A stretch of DNA of 64,000 bases, taken from positions 1-64,000 of the forward strand of contig NZ_JAGOMQ010000020.1 of NCBI RefSeq assembly GCF_017993425.1, read 5' to 3'. The notes below the pieces were generated by a model that did no database searches, was not told where the DNA came from, and saw only the letters and a program-made list of their open reading frames with translations. The DNA is from Amaricoccus sp. (lineage in GTDB: Bacteria; Pseudomonadota; Alphaproteobacteria; Rhodobacterales; Rhodobacteraceae). The position numbers and the translations under genes were made by a program. This document shows positions 63,760 through 64,000 of this stretch, in pieces (the first letter of the stretch is position 1; each line of letters starts with the position of its first letter).

Positions 63760-64000
63760 ATGTCGGACCGCATCCTTCCGTGCCTGCTCCTGCCCGGCAA
63801 GGCCGAGGCGGCTGTCGACTTCTACTGCGCCGTCCTGCCCGGCGCCCGGCGCCTGCGGACGATCCGGCGCGACGGCGGAGCCGTCCTGGCCGTGGAGTTC
63901 GAGCTCGGCGGCCGCCTCCACCTCGCGCTCGACGCCGGCCCCGACTGCGCGCCCTCGATGGCCGTCTCGCTGGTCGTGGCCTGCGCCGGGCAGGCGGAGA
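63760..64000 (+). CDS. VOC family (PhnB-like) protein, cut by the window end
   Basis: The first 80 residues (RILPCLLLPGKAEAAVDFYC, AVLPGARRLRTIRRDGG, VEFELGGRLHLALDAG) are a PhnB-type VOC start. The gene continues beyond 64000. Fourth member of the cluster. Confidence 0.85.
   Translation, partial: MSDRILPCLLLPGKAEAAVDFYCAVLPGARRLRTIRRDGGAVLAVEFELGGRLHLALDAGPDCAPSMAVSLVVACAGQAE

Overview
The window is high-GC chromosomal DNA from a denitrifying alphaproteobacterium, most likely Rhodobacterales (Paracoccaceae-like). The evidence is a complete clade I nos cluster with pseudoazurin and NnrS, a separate F0 operon in the order atpI-atpB-atpE-atpF'-atpF with the duplicated b' subunit, a zinc-independent L36, the TIGR02186-TauE pair, and strong C/G third-position use. 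The species assignment is inference.

Layout. 1-2.9 kb: IS21-family end, tRNA-Asp, kynureninase, then a gene-poor block with repeats, a 324-bp MITE-like element and a class D beta-lactamase remnant. 3-6 kb: topA, tRNA-Gly. 6-17.6 kb: N-oxide respiration block: nnrS, a Crp/Fnr regulator, pseudoazurin, then nosR-nosZ-nosD-nosF-(duplicated junction)-nosY-nosL-nosX. Two FNR/NNR-type boxes lie between pseudoazurin and nosR. 17.7-25.4 kb: dienelactone hydrolase, an integrase remnant, and a LacI-controlled sugar ABC operon with an intracellular GH32-like hydrolase. 25.4-31 kb: an L,D-transpeptidase followed by an AT-richer island of decayed Rhs C-terminal modules: a PD-(D/E)XK nuclease with a DUF6572 immunity gene, a GIY-YIG-like nuclease with its putative immunity gene, and a further orphan gene. 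31-38.5 kb: dinB, a candidate three-hairpin sRNA, a methyltransferase, the second MITE copy, a hydrolase-LuxR fusion, GFA protein, N-formylglutamate amidohydrolase, tRNA-Val, rpmJ and glutaminase. 38.6-41.1 kb: a MACPF (perforin-like) protein with a lectin-like tail and an unknown partner. 41.2-50 kb: haem-binding barrel protein, TIGR02186/TauE, and a BMP-type nucleoside transport operon with purine nucleoside phosphorylase, split by an oppositely oriented BrnTA toxin-antitoxin pair. 50-57 kb: rimI, tsaB, NifU-like, gatB, bolA, J-domain protein, adenosine kinase-like, nth and small genes. 57.3-60 kb: ATP synthase F0 operon. 60-64 kb: ArsR regulator, alpha/beta hydrolase, and a DUF1428/VOC gene cluster behind a TetR-type palindrome.

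The genes form several clear modules: N2O reduction (electron transfer, copper-site assembly, sensing), sugar uptake, nucleoside salvage, and F0 of ATP synthase. The least explained signals are (i) the paired MITE-like elements with 15-bp inverted ends, 9-bp target duplications and nested hairpins, (ii) two small repeat families next to gene 3' ends, (iii) the sRNA candidate, (iv) the MACPF pair, and (v) the tandemly duplicated nosF/nosY junction. No CRISPR array was seen. Coordinates and motif reads were done by eye, so single-base errors are possible.
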